Counted from the stretch's first letter, positions 16,472 through 24,559 are shown. The stretch: 62,812 nt of DNA from Streptomyces sp. ISL-96 (GCF_018614035.1 NZ_JAGGPA010000008.1:1-62812), one strand, 5' to 3'. The notes: generated by a model from the letters alone, not told the origin. Made by a program: numbers and translations.

Positions 16472-17203
16472 ATGATCGAGAACAGACTTGATGCCTTGCT
16501 GGAAGCCGGATTCACTGACCGTCTGGGCGAGCGCGACAGGATGCTGTTGGCCCGCCGGGCTCTTCTCAGGTCCTGTTACGAGGAGCCCTCCCCGGTTCTC
16601 TCGGACAGCTGGTGGTTCGCGGTTCCAGGCGAGCGGTACGAGGGTCTGTTCACAGCCTTGGAACTGCACGACCGGTTTCCTGTAACGCTCGATGAAGGGG
16701 CGGATGTGGCGCGGTTGCCGCACAGGCCAGGAGCGATTCCGGTGTTCGTCACGCCGGAACTCGACGGCTGGCGGCTGATCACCGGGAACCTGGAGGACGT
16801 GGTCGGCGTCGACTGGGACGAGTGGATGGGTGCCGTGGAACGGCTGAGCGCGCACTGCGGCGAAGCCCAGATGTTCTTCGAGGACGAAGCGGGTGGATCG
16901 AACGTCTGGGTGGTCGCCGAGCGAGGACGCATCCGGCGCCGGTACACGGGCGAGGACGATCCCGAGTGGGTCGGTGAGCCACTGCCCTGGGAAGACCTGC
17001 TCGTCGACGAAGAGTACTTCGATCCGGAGCATGACGAGGCCGAGCCCAACGAGGGCACGGCGGACGCTGCCACGGCGTGCCGTCATCTGTCGGTGGACCC
17101 CACCCGGATCGGCGCCGACACCCCGATACGCGGCCACGGCTGGCTGGCGCTGAGCGCACCGGGAGTGGGCCACAAGGGCTTGGTCGGCCTTGTCCGCAGC
17201 TGA
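16472..17203 (+). CDS. Hypothetical acidic protein, 243 aa
   Basis: No family recognised with confidence. The protein is acidic and Trp-rich, with no signal peptide or membrane helix. Segments of note are SDSWWFAVPGERYEGLFTAL, GWRLITGNLEDVVGVDWDEW, and a long Asp/Glu-rich tract (DDPEWVGEPLPWEDLL, then DEEYFDPEHDEAEPNE). The style resembles actinobacterial immunity-like or DUF6461-like proteins, but no hallmark settles it. The start at 16472 (MIENRLDALLEAG) is the first ATG of the compact domain. Confidence 0.6.
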   Translation: MIENRLDALLEAGFTDRLGERDRMLLARRALLRSCYEEPSPVLSDSWWFAVPGERYEGLFTALELHDRFPVTLDEGADVARLPHRPGAIPVFVTPELDGWRLITGNLEDVVGVDWDEWMGAVERLSAHCGEAQMFFEDEAGGSNVWVVAERGRIRRRYTGEDDPEWVGEPLPWEDLLVDEEYFDPEHDEAEPNEGTADAATACRHLSVDPTRIGADTPIRGHGWLALSAPGVGHKGLVGLVRS

Positions 17204-17968
17204 CGCTGCCCGCCGACTCGCGGTCGTTGCCCTTGCGGCCACCGCTGCCCACGTGAGCGGACTGTCCGGATCATCCATATATGTACACCGCCGACGGAAG
17301 CGGGAGAAGGTATGCGATGGGAATCAACAGGGGCGGCTACCTGGACCCCTGGCAGCTGGGCCCAGGGTCTGCTGGGCGTCGAGGATCTGCTGGGGCTCGT
17401 GGTGGCCGGCAGCGTGGTGGCGTGGTGGGCGATGTCGTCGGCATCGCACGGGTCGTCGTCCTGGCGCAGGCCCTCACGCAGCCAGGTGCGTTCGGTGAGG
17501 CGGTCATCCGCGACCGCTGCTGGAAGCTTCAGGCTTCCTCTGTTGTCTGCTCACGGAAATCTATGGCGGCTGGAGTAGACATTGGGCGCTCGCGTGGTTA
17601 TGGTTTCTCTCGTAGCCGAGATCGAGCAAGGCCCGGCAGAGATGAACTGCCGGGCAGTAGTGCGCAGTACGGTGCGGTGGTGGAGTTCCGAAGCCAGGGT
17701 TGTTGCAGGATGGCGACGGAACTGACGGCCGGACCGGGTGGCCCGCAGTGATCAGGGGCCGTCATGAGCAGTAACGCGGTAAGAAGTTCTGTAGGTGGCA
17801 GTACCCAGCAGTGCAGTACTCAGTGGTCTCTCAGGGAAGGCGTCGGCTGCGGGCGCGCGTTCTGAGAGGTCCGGCAGTGGGGTTCTAAGCCAGAGCAAGC
17901 GCACGACGGGCGACGGGGCTGGCTGCCGGACGAAGTGGCTGTCAATGCCACGAGCAGTTGCATCACCG
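17204..17968. other. Long gap without a convincing gene
   Basis: This is the first part of a 1.1-kb gene-free stretch between the hypothetical protein and the MerR gene. Short frames such as one at 17312-17578 have a hydrophobic piece (LLGLVVAGSVVAWWAM) but no family. CAGTAC-like hexamers begin to appear at 17655, 17665, 17769, 17799 and 17814 and become a dense array further on. Confidence 0.4.
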
Positions 17969-18021
17969 GCAGTACCGAGCAGTACCCAGTAGTAACGAGT
18001 AGTACCCGCGTAGCAGTACCG
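17969..18021. repeat. Array of ~10-bp direct repeats (consensus GYAGTAMCSA)
   Basis: Successive units start near 17969, 17979, 17989, 17999 and 18013: GCAGTACCGA, GCAGTACCCA, GTAGTAACGA, GTAGTACCC and GCAGTACCGG. The phase is about 10 bp, with one ~4-base insertion before the last unit. Scattered single copies lie upstream. The array is 300 bases before a BldC-like MerR gene. BldC itself is known to bind DNA direct repeats head-to-tail as cooperative multimers, so this could be an operator; that link is inference. Confidence 0.6.
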
Positions 18022-18247
18022 GTTTGGAAAGTAGTTACTTCCAGAGGGAAGAACGGAGGAGTTCGAGCGCCATCAGGATCGCCCGGGCGGCAGCATCGCC
18101 TGGGTACCGCAAGACCTCAGATTGGTAGGTGGTCTCCGGTCACGCACCGCGATCCCCGCACCCCCGCCCAGCAGCTTCTCGGGCAGGCATGCGGACACAG
18201 AAGGCCGGCGCAGTAATAGGGCCGGCAGATGGTGTTGAAATTCCTTC

Positions 18248-18279
18248 GGGGCCTTGGTGCCGTACGGCACCAAGGCCCC
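18248..18279. terminator. Perfect 32-bp palindrome upstream of the MerR gene
   Basis: Two 16-base arms (18248-18263 and 18264-18279) are exact reverse complements with no spacer, centred on CCGT/ACGG. As RNA it would fold into a very stable GC-rich hairpin. It lies 42 bases before the MerR start and could be a terminator of an upstream transcript, an attenuator or an operator. Confidence 0.5.
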
Positions 18280-18320
18280 TCCACGCGTTCCCGCCACAAG
18301 TACTCGACCAGTGAGGTGAA

Positions 18321-18668
18321 ATGACAGCAGACAACTCCCTCGGCCGTCTCGAGGACGACGACTACCCCGCCTACACCATGGGCCGGGCCGCCGAAATACT
18401 CGGCACCACCCCGGGCTTCCTCCGCGCCGTCGGCGAAGCCCGCCTGATCACCCCGCTGCGCTCCGAGGGCGGTCACCGCCGCTACTCCCGCTACCAGCTC
18501 CGTATCGCCGCCCGGGCGCGTGAACTCGTTGACCAGGGCACCCCCATCGACGCCGCCTGCCGCATCGTCATCCTCGAAGACCAACTCGAGGAAGCCCAGC
18601 GCATCAACGCCGAATATCGCCGCGCCGGCAACTCCGGCAACTCCTCTCACCCTCCGTCCGCGGCCTGA
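18321..18668 (+). CDS. BldC-like MerR-family DNA-binding protein
   Basis: A 115-residue MerR-type protein without an effector domain. The winged HTH (YTMGRAAEILGTTPGFLRAV, then TPLRSEGGHRRYSRYQLRIA) covers about residues 17-70. A C-terminal helix (LEDQLEEAQRINAEYRR) could pair as a coiled coil, and the tail is Ser/Pro-rich. GAGGTGAA lies upstream of the ATG. In Streptomyces such proteins are often encoded next to cold-shock and DEAD-box helicase genes, as here. An array of direct repeats and a perfect palindrome precede it, suggesting autoregulation. Confidence 0.85.
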   Translation: MTADNSLGRLEDDDYPAYTMGRAAEILGTTPGFLRAVGEARLITPLRSEGGHRRYSRYQLRIAARARELVDQGTPIDAACRIVILEDQLEEAQRINAEYRRAGNSGNSSHPPSAA

Positions 18669-18963
18669 TGCTGGAGCGCCTGCCGGCGTCACGCGGGTGC
18701 CCGCGCTGAACGGTGCGGAGCCTGGCCGTGACCGGCGGGCGATCCCAGGGATCGTCGTATCGCCACGGCCCTCGATCGGGCTCGTTGCAACCAACAGTCT
18801 CGTGTACAGCGGGTTCGGCAGCGGGGATCGAACACGGGACCCCGCGGCTGCTCGCATGTGAATATCTATCGCGGCAGGCACAGAAATTAGCGCAATGCGC
18901 CGTGAGGGTTTATGGCGCGCCAGGGGGAGTGATATTACGCACCGCCCCCAGGCGATTTCTCCG

Positions 18964-19143
18964 TGCTACTGTTGATCTCAGTTGCAGTTGTGGTTCCCAA
19001 AAAACTTCAAGTGCATTTGCTGGCCCACTGTGCCGGCGGGTGCATTTTTGTATGCCGGAGTTGTTTTCCGGACGGGGCGATCATCGCGGCGACTCGGGGC
19101 TCGCACAGTGCGGGCCCGGGTACTGCCCCCAAGGAGATATGAC
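18964..19143 (+). promoter_or_regulatory. Long leader of the first cold-shock gene
   Basis: The 180 bases before the csp ATG are poorer in GC than the genes. They begin with TGCTACTGTTGA (18964-18975), identical to the sequence ahead of the second csp at 22368. The block just upstream (about 18893-18945) also aligns loosely with 22275-22345. A long untranslated leader is typical of cspA-type genes, where it controls mRNA stability and translation. The AAGGAGATATGAC ribosome site sits at its end. Confidence 0.6.
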
Positions 19144-19347
19144 ATGGCTACTGGCACCGTGAAGTGGTTCAACGCGGAAAAGGGTTTCGGCTTCATCGAG
19201 CAGGACGGTGGCGGCGCTGACGTCTTCGCCCACTACTCGAACATCGCCGCCCAGGGCTTCCGCGAGCTGCAGGAAGGCCAGAAGGTGAGCTTCGACGTCA
19301 CGCAGGGCCAGAAGGGCCCGCAGGCGGAGAACATCGTTCCCGCCTGA
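19144..19347 (+). CDS. CspA-family cold-shock protein
   Basis: A 67-residue single cold-shock domain, the normal length for Streptomyces. It binds single-stranded RNA/DNA and melts RNA secondary structure. RNP1 is KGFGFIEQ and RNP2 is DVFAHYS, and the N-terminal [17 protein letters not shown] is canonical. The start has an ideal AAGGAG site. A strong hairpin at 19367-19400 ends the transcript. It stands between the BldC-like gene and the RNA helicase, suggesting joint work on structured RNA. Confidence 0.97.
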   Translation: MATGTVKWFNAEKGFGFIEQDGGGADVFAHYSNIAAQGFRELQEGQKVSFDVTQGQKGPQAENIVPA

Positions 19348-19366
19348 CGCTGAAGCGTACGGCGTA

Positions 19367-19400
19367 GCTGGGGCCCGCACCTTGGGGTGCGGGCCCCAGC
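19367..19400 (+). terminator. Intrinsic terminator after the first csp gene
   Basis: A 15-bp perfect stem (19367-19381 with 19386-19400) closes a TTGG loop. It is followed by TCGTTGCTTT, with the T-richest stretch available. It sits 20 bases after the csp stop codon. Confidence 0.9.
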
Positions 19401-19721
19401 TCGTTGCTTTCCCCAGGGCACACCCACCGCGTCGTGTACGTTCCGCGAGCGACGCCACCTGAAGTGCTCTGGTTGTCTCACCGTGCGGCGGACGCTCCGC
19501 CCATGGCTCCGGATACAGGTCCGTCCGAGCCCCCGTGATCCCGCATCCCGCCTTCGCCTTGGCATGTATGTGCCGGATCATCTTCGACGCAACCGGCCTC
19601 AGATGTCTCACATCGGCCCGGTTTCGTCTTCGTATTTATTTCGGCTCGTTCTTGCGATTCTCTGTGCTGTTTATCCGCGCCGGGAATTCCTTGATACGTG
19701 CCGCATCGAGGAAGGTTCTAC
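19401..19721 (+). promoter_or_regulatory. Leader region of the DEAD-box helicase gene
   Basis: These 321 gene-free bases end in GGAAGG before the GTG start. The stretch 19620-19690 is less GC-rich (TTTCGTCTTCGTATTTATTT) and probably contains the promoter and an untranslated leader. No recognisable riboswitch was seen. Confidence 0.4.
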
Positions 19722-21245
19722 GTGAACCGCACAGCTCGCACGAACGACCGCCATTCCCCTGCCCGCACCAGCGGTTCCGCCGGTGCGGGACGCGGGAGCC
19801 GCTTCGGTGCTCCGGCCCGTTCCGGCGCTCCGAGCCGTTCTGGTGGCTACGGGCGTCGTCCCGCCGCGGTGCAGGGGGAGTTCGCCCTGCCGGTCACCAT
19901 GACGCCGGCTCTGCCGGCTGCCGAGGCCTTCGCGGATCTGGAGATGCCCGCGCCGCTGCTGGCCGCGCTCGGTGCCGAGGGGGTCACGGTGCCGTTCCCG
20001 ATTCAGGGTGCCACGCTGCCGAACTCGCTGGCCGGGCGCGATGTCCTGGGCCGCGGGCGCACAGGTTCGGGCAAGACTCTGGCCTTCGGGCTGGCGTTGC
20101 TGGCCAGGACGGCGGGGCAGCGGGCCGAGCCGCGTCAGCCGCTGGCGCTGGTGCTCGTACCGACTCGTGAGCTGGCCCAGCAGGTGACCGACGCGCTCAC
20201 CCCGTACGCCCGGTCGCTGAGACTGCGGCTGACGACCGTGGTCGGCGGCATGTCGATCGGCCGTCAGGCCGGTGCGCTGCGCGGTGGCGCGGAGGTGGTC
20301 GTGGCGACGCCGGGGCGGCTGAAGGACCTCATCGAGCGCGGCGACTGCAGCCTGGACCAGGTTGCCATCACGGTGCTCGACGAGGCCGACCAGATGGCCG
20401 ACATGGGCTTCATGCCCCAGGTCACCGAACTGCTCGACCAAGTACGCCCCGAGGGGCAGCGGATGCTGTTCTCGGCCACCTTGGACCGTAACGTCGACCT
20501 CCTCGTACGCCGCTACCTGCACGACCCGGTGGTCCATTCGGTGGACCCCTCGGCGGGCGCGGTGACGACGATGGAGCACCATGTGCTGCACGTGCAGGGT
20601 GCTGACAAGAACGCCACGACCACGCAGATCGCCGCACGCGACGGGCGGGTGCTGATGTTCCTGGACACCAAGCACGCGGTGGACAGGCTGACCGAGCACC
20701 TGCTGAACAGCGGTGTACGGGCTGCCGCGCTGCACGGCGGCAAGTCCCAGCCGCAGCGCACCCGCACCCTCGCCCAGTTCAAGACCGGGCATGTGACCGT
20801 GCTGGTGGCGACCAACGTCGCGGCCCGCGGCATTCACGTCGACAACCTCGATCTTGTGGTCAATGTCGACCCGCCCACCGACCACAAGGACTACCTGCAC
20901 CGCGGCGGCCGTACCGCCCGCGCCGGTGAGTCCGGCAGCGTCGTCACGCTGGTGCAGCCCAACCAGCGCCGCGAGATGTCCCGGCTGATGCGGACCGCGG
21001 GCATCACCCCGCAGACGGCCCAGGTCAGTTCGGGCGAGGCGGAACTCAGCCGTATCACCGGCGCACAGGCTCCTTCAGGTGTTCCCGTCACGATTGCAGC
21101 GCCGGTGGTGGAGCGCCCGAAGCGCGGCGATTCCTCGAACCGGGGCCGACGCAGCCGACCCGCCCAGACGCGGCGTACGGGCGCGAACTCCCGCGCGGCG
21201 GCCGGAAAGTCCGGGCCGCAGCCCCTGCTGGGCGCGGCTGCCTAG
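19722..21245 (+). CDS. DEAD-box ATP-dependent RNA helicase
   Basis: A 507-residue RNA helicase that unwinds structured RNA, as needed in cold shock or ribosome assembly. Visible motifs are Q-motif region VTVPFPIQ, motif I GRTGSGKT, Ia PTRELAQQ, Ib VATPGRL, II LDEAD, III FSATL, V NVAARGIHV and VI HRGGRTARAGESG. Both RecA-like domains are complete. Low-complexity basic Gly/Arg/Ser tails at the N terminus (SAGAGRGSRFGAPARSG) and C terminus are likely RNA-binding. The start is GTG at 19722 (VNRTARTNDR) with GGAAGG upstream, preferred over the ATG eight codons earlier. Confidence 0.95.
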   Translation: MNRTARTNDRHSPARTSGSAGAGRGSRFGAPARSGAPSRSGGYGRRPAAVQGEFALPVTMTPALPAAEAFADLEMPAPLLAALGAEGVTVPFPIQGATLPNSLAGRDVLGRGRTGSGKTLAFGLALLARTAGQRAEPRQPLALVLVPTRELAQQVTDALTPYARSLRLRLTTVVGGMSIGRQAGALRGGAEVVVATPGRLKDLIERGDCSLDQVAITVLDEADQMADMGFMPQVTELLDQVRPEGQRMLFSATLDRNVDLLVRRYLHDPVVHSVDPSAGAVTTMEHHVLHVQGADKNATTTQIAARDGRVLMFLDTKHAVDRLTEHLLNSGVRAAALHGGKSQPQRTRTLAQFKTGHVTVLVATNVAARGIHVDNLDLVVNVDPPTDHKDYLHRGGRTARAGESGSVVTLVQPNQRREMSRLMRTAGITPQTAQVSSGEAELSRITGAQAPSGVPVTIAAPVVERPKRGDSSNRGRRSRPAQTRRTGANSRAAAGKSGPQPLLGAAA

Positions 21246-21316
21246 GGCCAGCACCGATTCGCCGGTCTCCACCCGCCGGTACCACCTGCCCGTCCTTTCA
21301 ACCCTGCTGAGGCAAT

Positions 21317-21643
21317 ATGCGCTGCGTCATCGCCCGTTTCCCCTTCGACCTGGTCAAGACCGACGTGCAGGCGTCGATGAAGGGCATCAAGCCCGAACCT
21401 GTCGTGGGGGAGTCCGTGATCATCGGCCGTCGTCACTACCCCGTCAAGCAAGTAGGGGAAGTCATCACGCGACAGGACCGGCGCGACTTCACCGCGAGTG
21501 AAGTGACCAGGGCAATGACCCGCCTCGGCTTCACGTGCCGCACAGCTCCGAGCCTCGCTCCCGCCGTAATGCTCACCCCGATCGCGGCGGCCTCGGCACT
21601 GCTGGGCACCCCGGCACTGCTCGGCACACCGGCACCCGTGTAA
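21317..21643 (+). CDS. SCO5918-family protein
   Basis: A 108-residue protein recognised as the Streptomyces SCO5918 family. The hallmarks are MRCVIARFPFDLVKTDVQAS, GESVIIGRRHYPVKQVGEVI and TRQDRRDFTASEVTRAMTRL. Its function is unknown. It lies 71 bases after the helicase and before the terminator at 21686, as in the csp/helicase neighbourhood of the S. coelicolor SCO5918-5921 region, so it probably shares the helicase transcript. The C-terminal Ala/Pro/Leu-rich tail (LLGTPALLGTPAPV) contains a short duplication. Confidence 0.8.
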   Translation: MRCVIARFPFDLVKTDVQASMKGIKPEPVVGESVIIGRRHYPVKQVGEVITRQDRRDFTASEVTRAMTRLGFTCRTAPSLAPAVMLTPIAAASALLGTPALLGTPAPV

Positions 21644-21685
21644 CTGGGCGGCGTACCTCGAACCGAGGCAGAGGCAGACAGCGTT

Positions 21686-21715
21686 GAGGGCCCCGACCGG
21701 TTGGTCGGGGCCCTC
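21686..21715 (+). terminator. Intrinsic terminator after the helicase-SCO5918 unit
   Basis: A 13-bp perfect stem (21686-21698 with 21703-21715) closes a GGTT loop, 43 bases after the SCO5918-family stop. It lies between convergent genes and can serve both strands. Confidence 0.88.
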
Positions 21716-21745
21716 GGTTGTTCGGGAGCGGGGCGGGTGACCTGC

Positions 21746-22120
21746 TCAGTGATCGGAGTAGCTGAAGTCACCTACCGTCCATGCGCTCACATCCTTGATG
21801 GCGATGCGGTACATCCCACCGGTCTCGGGAATTCCGATGTTGCCCTGGAGGATCCTCGCGACATGGAAATGCAGGTGCGTGGGAGGCGCGTCCTGCTCGG
21901 GACGGGGCTTGATGCTGGGGGCCATGAAGATGCTTGAAAAGGGACCCAGCCGATCGGAGTCCTTCAGCACCTCGGCCACTCGTTCCCTCCACACAGCTTC
22001 GGGAGCCAGCCGTCCGGTGATGACGGCACCACCGGCAACCACGGTGAGGGACATCTGATTGCTGTGCTCGGACTCCACCGTGGCGGCAACGTCGGCAAGC
22101 AGATCATCGGCGTTCGACAT
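21746..22120 (-). CDS. GvpU-like (gas-vesicle accessory) protein
   Basis: A 124-residue soluble protein. It shares the layout of GvpU accessory proteins: an N-terminal helix, a beta hairpin (MSLTVVAGGAVITGRLAPEA), and a C-terminal strand set (PPTHLHFHVARILQGNIGIP, then GMYRIAIKDVSAWTVGDFS). The last block parallels the GvpU HLKNARF...IP...G..WRGKIS.VDGFSLG pattern. No other gas-vesicle gene is in the window, so the name describes family and not role. The start at 22120 (MSNADDLL) is the first ATG of the domain. It is divergent from the second csp gene. Confidence 0.5.
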   Translation of the reverse strand: MSNADDLLADVAATVESEHSNQMSLTVVAGGAVITGRLAPEAVWRERVAEVLKDSDRLGPFSSIFMAPSIKPRPEQDAPPTHLHFHVARILQGNIGIPETGGMYRIAIKDVSAWTVGDFSYSDH

Positions 22121-22274
22121 GGCACGGGATTTTACTACCGTCGGCCCCTGCTGGAAACGCCGGTCTTCGGGTGCCGGGAGACCGCCGCCTCGGGTCACAA
22201 AAGTAACTTCGGTGATGAATCGTACGTCGTCTTGGTCCGCGGGGCGGGGCCGGCCGGAAAAACAATTATGTATT

Positions 22275-22512
22275 CCCGGCGGAACAGAAATGCGGCAATC
22301 CGCGGGAGAGGCTTTACGGGTAGACGGAGGGAGCAATATGGCTTTATGTGCTTGACCGCTCGCACCATGCTACTGTTGAAATTCGTTTCGGTGGTGTAAC
22401 CCGAATACTTAAAGCGCGCGCTTGTCGGCATTCTGTACCGGCGGAGCCCTTTTCTTCTGGTGCGCTTCGGGCGGGTAGGTAATGATCGCCGCTGCGCAAA
22501 AGGAGGTACGGC
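22275..22512 (+). promoter_or_regulatory. Long leader of the second cold-shock gene
   Basis: This non-coding stretch is low in GC for the window. It contains TGCTACTGTTGA at 22368-22379, the same 12-mer as the first csp leader, and a block at 22275-22345 that loosely aligns with 18893-18945. The leader from the 12-mer to the ATG is 145 bases and ends in AAAAGGAGG. Confidence 0.6.
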
Positions 22513-22713
22513 ATGGCCACCGGCACCGTGAAGTGGTTCAACGCAGCCAGGGGCTTCGGCTTCATCGAGCAGCCAGACGGCGCTGAAGTGTTCGCCCACT
22601 TCTCGTACATCGCTGAGCGAAACGTTTTCTCGCTGCTCGAAGGGCAGAACGTGCACTTCGACGTCATGCAGGCTCGAAGTGGCCTGTACGCGGAAAACAT
22701 CGTCTCCGCCTGA
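22513..22713 (+). CDS. CspA-family cold-shock protein (second copy)
   Basis: A 66-residue cold-shock domain with [20 protein letters not shown] at the N terminus (RNP1 RGFGFIEQ) and RNP2 EVFAHFS. It differs from the first copy mainly in the loop after RNP2 (YIAERNVFSLLEGQNVHFDV). AAAAGGAGG lies upstream of the ATG. No clear terminator hairpin follows. The shared leader 12-mer suggests both copies respond to the same signal. Confidence 0.96.
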   Translation: MATGTVKWFNAARGFGFIEQPDGAEVFAHFSYIAERNVFSLLEGQNVHFDVMQARSGLYAENIVSA

Positions 22714-23104
22714 GGGTAGGAAACCTCCGCCCGGGCGCACTACGAGGTCTCGGCCGCTGAGTCAGCCTGTGGGGGCCGGGAGGGCGATTCGGGCGTGCGC
22801 GGAGGCCAGCGCGCCCCCTGAGCCGCGTGCTCTGCGGTGGCATGGTCCACCGGTTCACCCACCCGCGAACTCGCTCGCCGCGGCCCCCCATGGTCGTCAC
22901 CCGCACTGTCGAGCGCGACGAACTGGGGTGAGTACTTCAGCGAGTACGTCCACCGTCAGCCGGTGACTCCACCTCGGAGGTTCTGAGGGTGGTGGTGGAC
23001 GCAGCTGGGGGACGACCCACATGGCGACGCAAGTTCGGAGCGGCGTGAGCTGTGGTGCGGTGGCGTAGGGGCGGTAGGCTCCGGCCTTCATCTTCACAGG
23101 AGGC
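22714..23104. other. Gap without a recognisable gene
   Basis: 391 bases between the second csp and a frameshifted gene. Only short arginine-rich shadow frames are present. The last 60 bases must hold the promoter of the next gene. Confidence 0.45.
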
Positions 23105-23684
23105 ATGGTGGCGCAGCGGAACCGGGCATCACTCGCGGGGATATCCGAGCGGGGCTGGCGTGGCAGGCTCGTCCCGGTACCCCGGCCGGCTGGGAAGCCC
23201 GCCTTCCTGACGCTTCGCTCAGGGGGGCCGTTCAGTTATTTCTCGGCCACAGGGGCGATCGAGACCCCCGACCTCAGGTCGCGGGACGCCTCGATCGGGA
23301 TCTCCACCTATGGGTCGAAGCCGCTGCCGTTCATTCTTCCCGCCGAGTACACCCATGTGCTCGTGAAGCGTCTTGGCGCGGGCTCGTCGGGTCTGGCCCC
23401 AAGGGTATCTGCGCACTCTGCCCGAGGAGGAGATCGGCGTCCTCGACTTTTCCGGTGAGACGCGCGGCACCGGGCACACACTTCTGCGCTGGGCGGGCCC
23501 GCGCCGAACGTTCGCCTTCACCCTGGCGGGGAACGAGAACTGGACTCACCTGGTCTGCATGGACACCCGCGGTCATCCGATGTCGGCGGACCGGGAGGGT
23601 GACCTGCGGGGACGTATCACCCTGCCGTTTCCCGGGTTCGTCATGGTCCGCTCGGCCGGCCCCTGGGTTCTGCGACCGGTGTGA
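23105..23684 (+). pseudogene. Unknown protein gene interrupted by a frameshift
   Basis: Two frames make one protein of about 190 residues. The first starts at ATG 23105 behind ACAGGAGGC and reads MVAQRNRASLAGISERGWRG, later PLPFILPAEYTHVLVKRLGA. Near 23385 coding shifts to another frame reading PQGYLRTLPEEEIGVLDFSG, later NENWTHLVCMDTRGHPMSAD and MVRSAGPWVLRPV to the stop at 23684. Both halves have good codon bias. A single indel in GGTCTGGCCCCAAGGG is the simplest cause. No family recognised. Confidence 0.6.
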
Positions 23685-24274
23685 CGCCCGGTGGTCCGCA
23701 ACCCCGCACAAGCTGGCGGAACAGGAGCGGCTACTGCGCCATCAGGAGGAAGAAGCCCGGTGCCACGCCGGCGCGCACCCTCGGCCGGCCTGGCAGAGCC
23801 GGTTGTACCCCACTCACACGAGTGTGTCTGCGTGTCACGCATCAGGGCTGTTCAATCCAGGCCGGCCGACCACAGCCGGCACTGGACGCGTGCAGCATTC
23901 ACGTTCAAGGCGCGTATTGCCTGACGACTCTGGAGTTCGCTTCCCAAAACGGCGGCGACGGCTGTGGAGCCCCACGAGTATTCGTGACGAACCGACGACC
24001 TGAGACACGCGCAGAAGGGGCGGCACGCCAAAATCGGGCGGCCGCCCCTTCTGCGTACCTGGTTACCGCCATCTCGGCCAATGCCGCTTCAGGCAACGTT
24101 CTCCCTGCTGGCCGGCCTTGGGCTGTCGAGACTGGCTGCATCGCATGGAGTTGATGGCGCAGGCGCGGGGCTGTGTTAAAGATCGCTGGTCAGGTCCGCC
24201 GCCTCGCACCTCCGTGCCATGCGGCCTTGGATGGCCAGGTGTCGCCGGAATAATCCGCTGCGGTGGGGCAGGAT
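23685..24274. other. Gap without a recognisable gene, holding one strong hairpin
   Basis: 590 bases with no supported gene on either strand. The only clear structure is the hairpin at 24010-24055. A gene that it once terminated has probably been lost. Confidence 0.4.
24010..24055. terminator. Orphan terminator-like hairpin
   Basis: A perfect 15-bp stem (24010-24024 with 24041-24055, CGCAGAAGGGGCGGC and its complement) closes a 16-base loop. No intact gene ends close to it on either side. Confidence 0.65.
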
Positions 24275-24280
24275 ATGGGG

Positions 24281-24559
24281 ATGAGTTTTGGTCCTCTGGC
24301 TGGTGCGGCCGGGCGTTCGGCTAACGGGTTGTGGCGCCGGCCGCTGTCCACGTTGACCGGCCCGGACTTGAGCGATGCCGAGCGGCAGAGACTTCTCGCT
24401 CTGGGCGCGAGGCACTTGCCCGGGCTCGTGCAGAGGACCACTGCCCCATCACCGGCATCACCTCCGAGGAAGTCTTCACTCCTGCTCGACATCCGTCAGG
24501 CACGTGCCGCGCTGCGGGAGCCGGGGCGCCTGGCAACACAACAAGGGGAGTTTGTATGA
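24281..24559 (+). CDS. Hypothetical protein, 92 aa
   Basis: A small frame starting at ATG 24281 (or 24275) and reading MSFGPLAGAAGRSANGLWRR, then TGPDLSDAERQRLLALGARH. No family recognised. Its TGA overlaps the next gene's ATG (ATGA at 24556-24559), the usual sign of translational coupling. That overlap is the main support for its being real. Confidence 0.35.
   Translation: MSFGPLAGAAGRSANGLWRRPLSTLTGPDLSDAERQRLLALGARHLPGLVQRTTAPSPASPPRKSSLLLDIRQARAALREPGRLATQQGEFV

Noticed and set aside
18815..18855. tRNA T-arm-like sequence (TTCGATC with GCGGGG/CCCCGC arms on the minus strand)
   Set aside because: The loop is too long for a T-arm, and no acceptor, D or anticodon arms can be fitted around it, so it is at most a chance match or tRNA scar.
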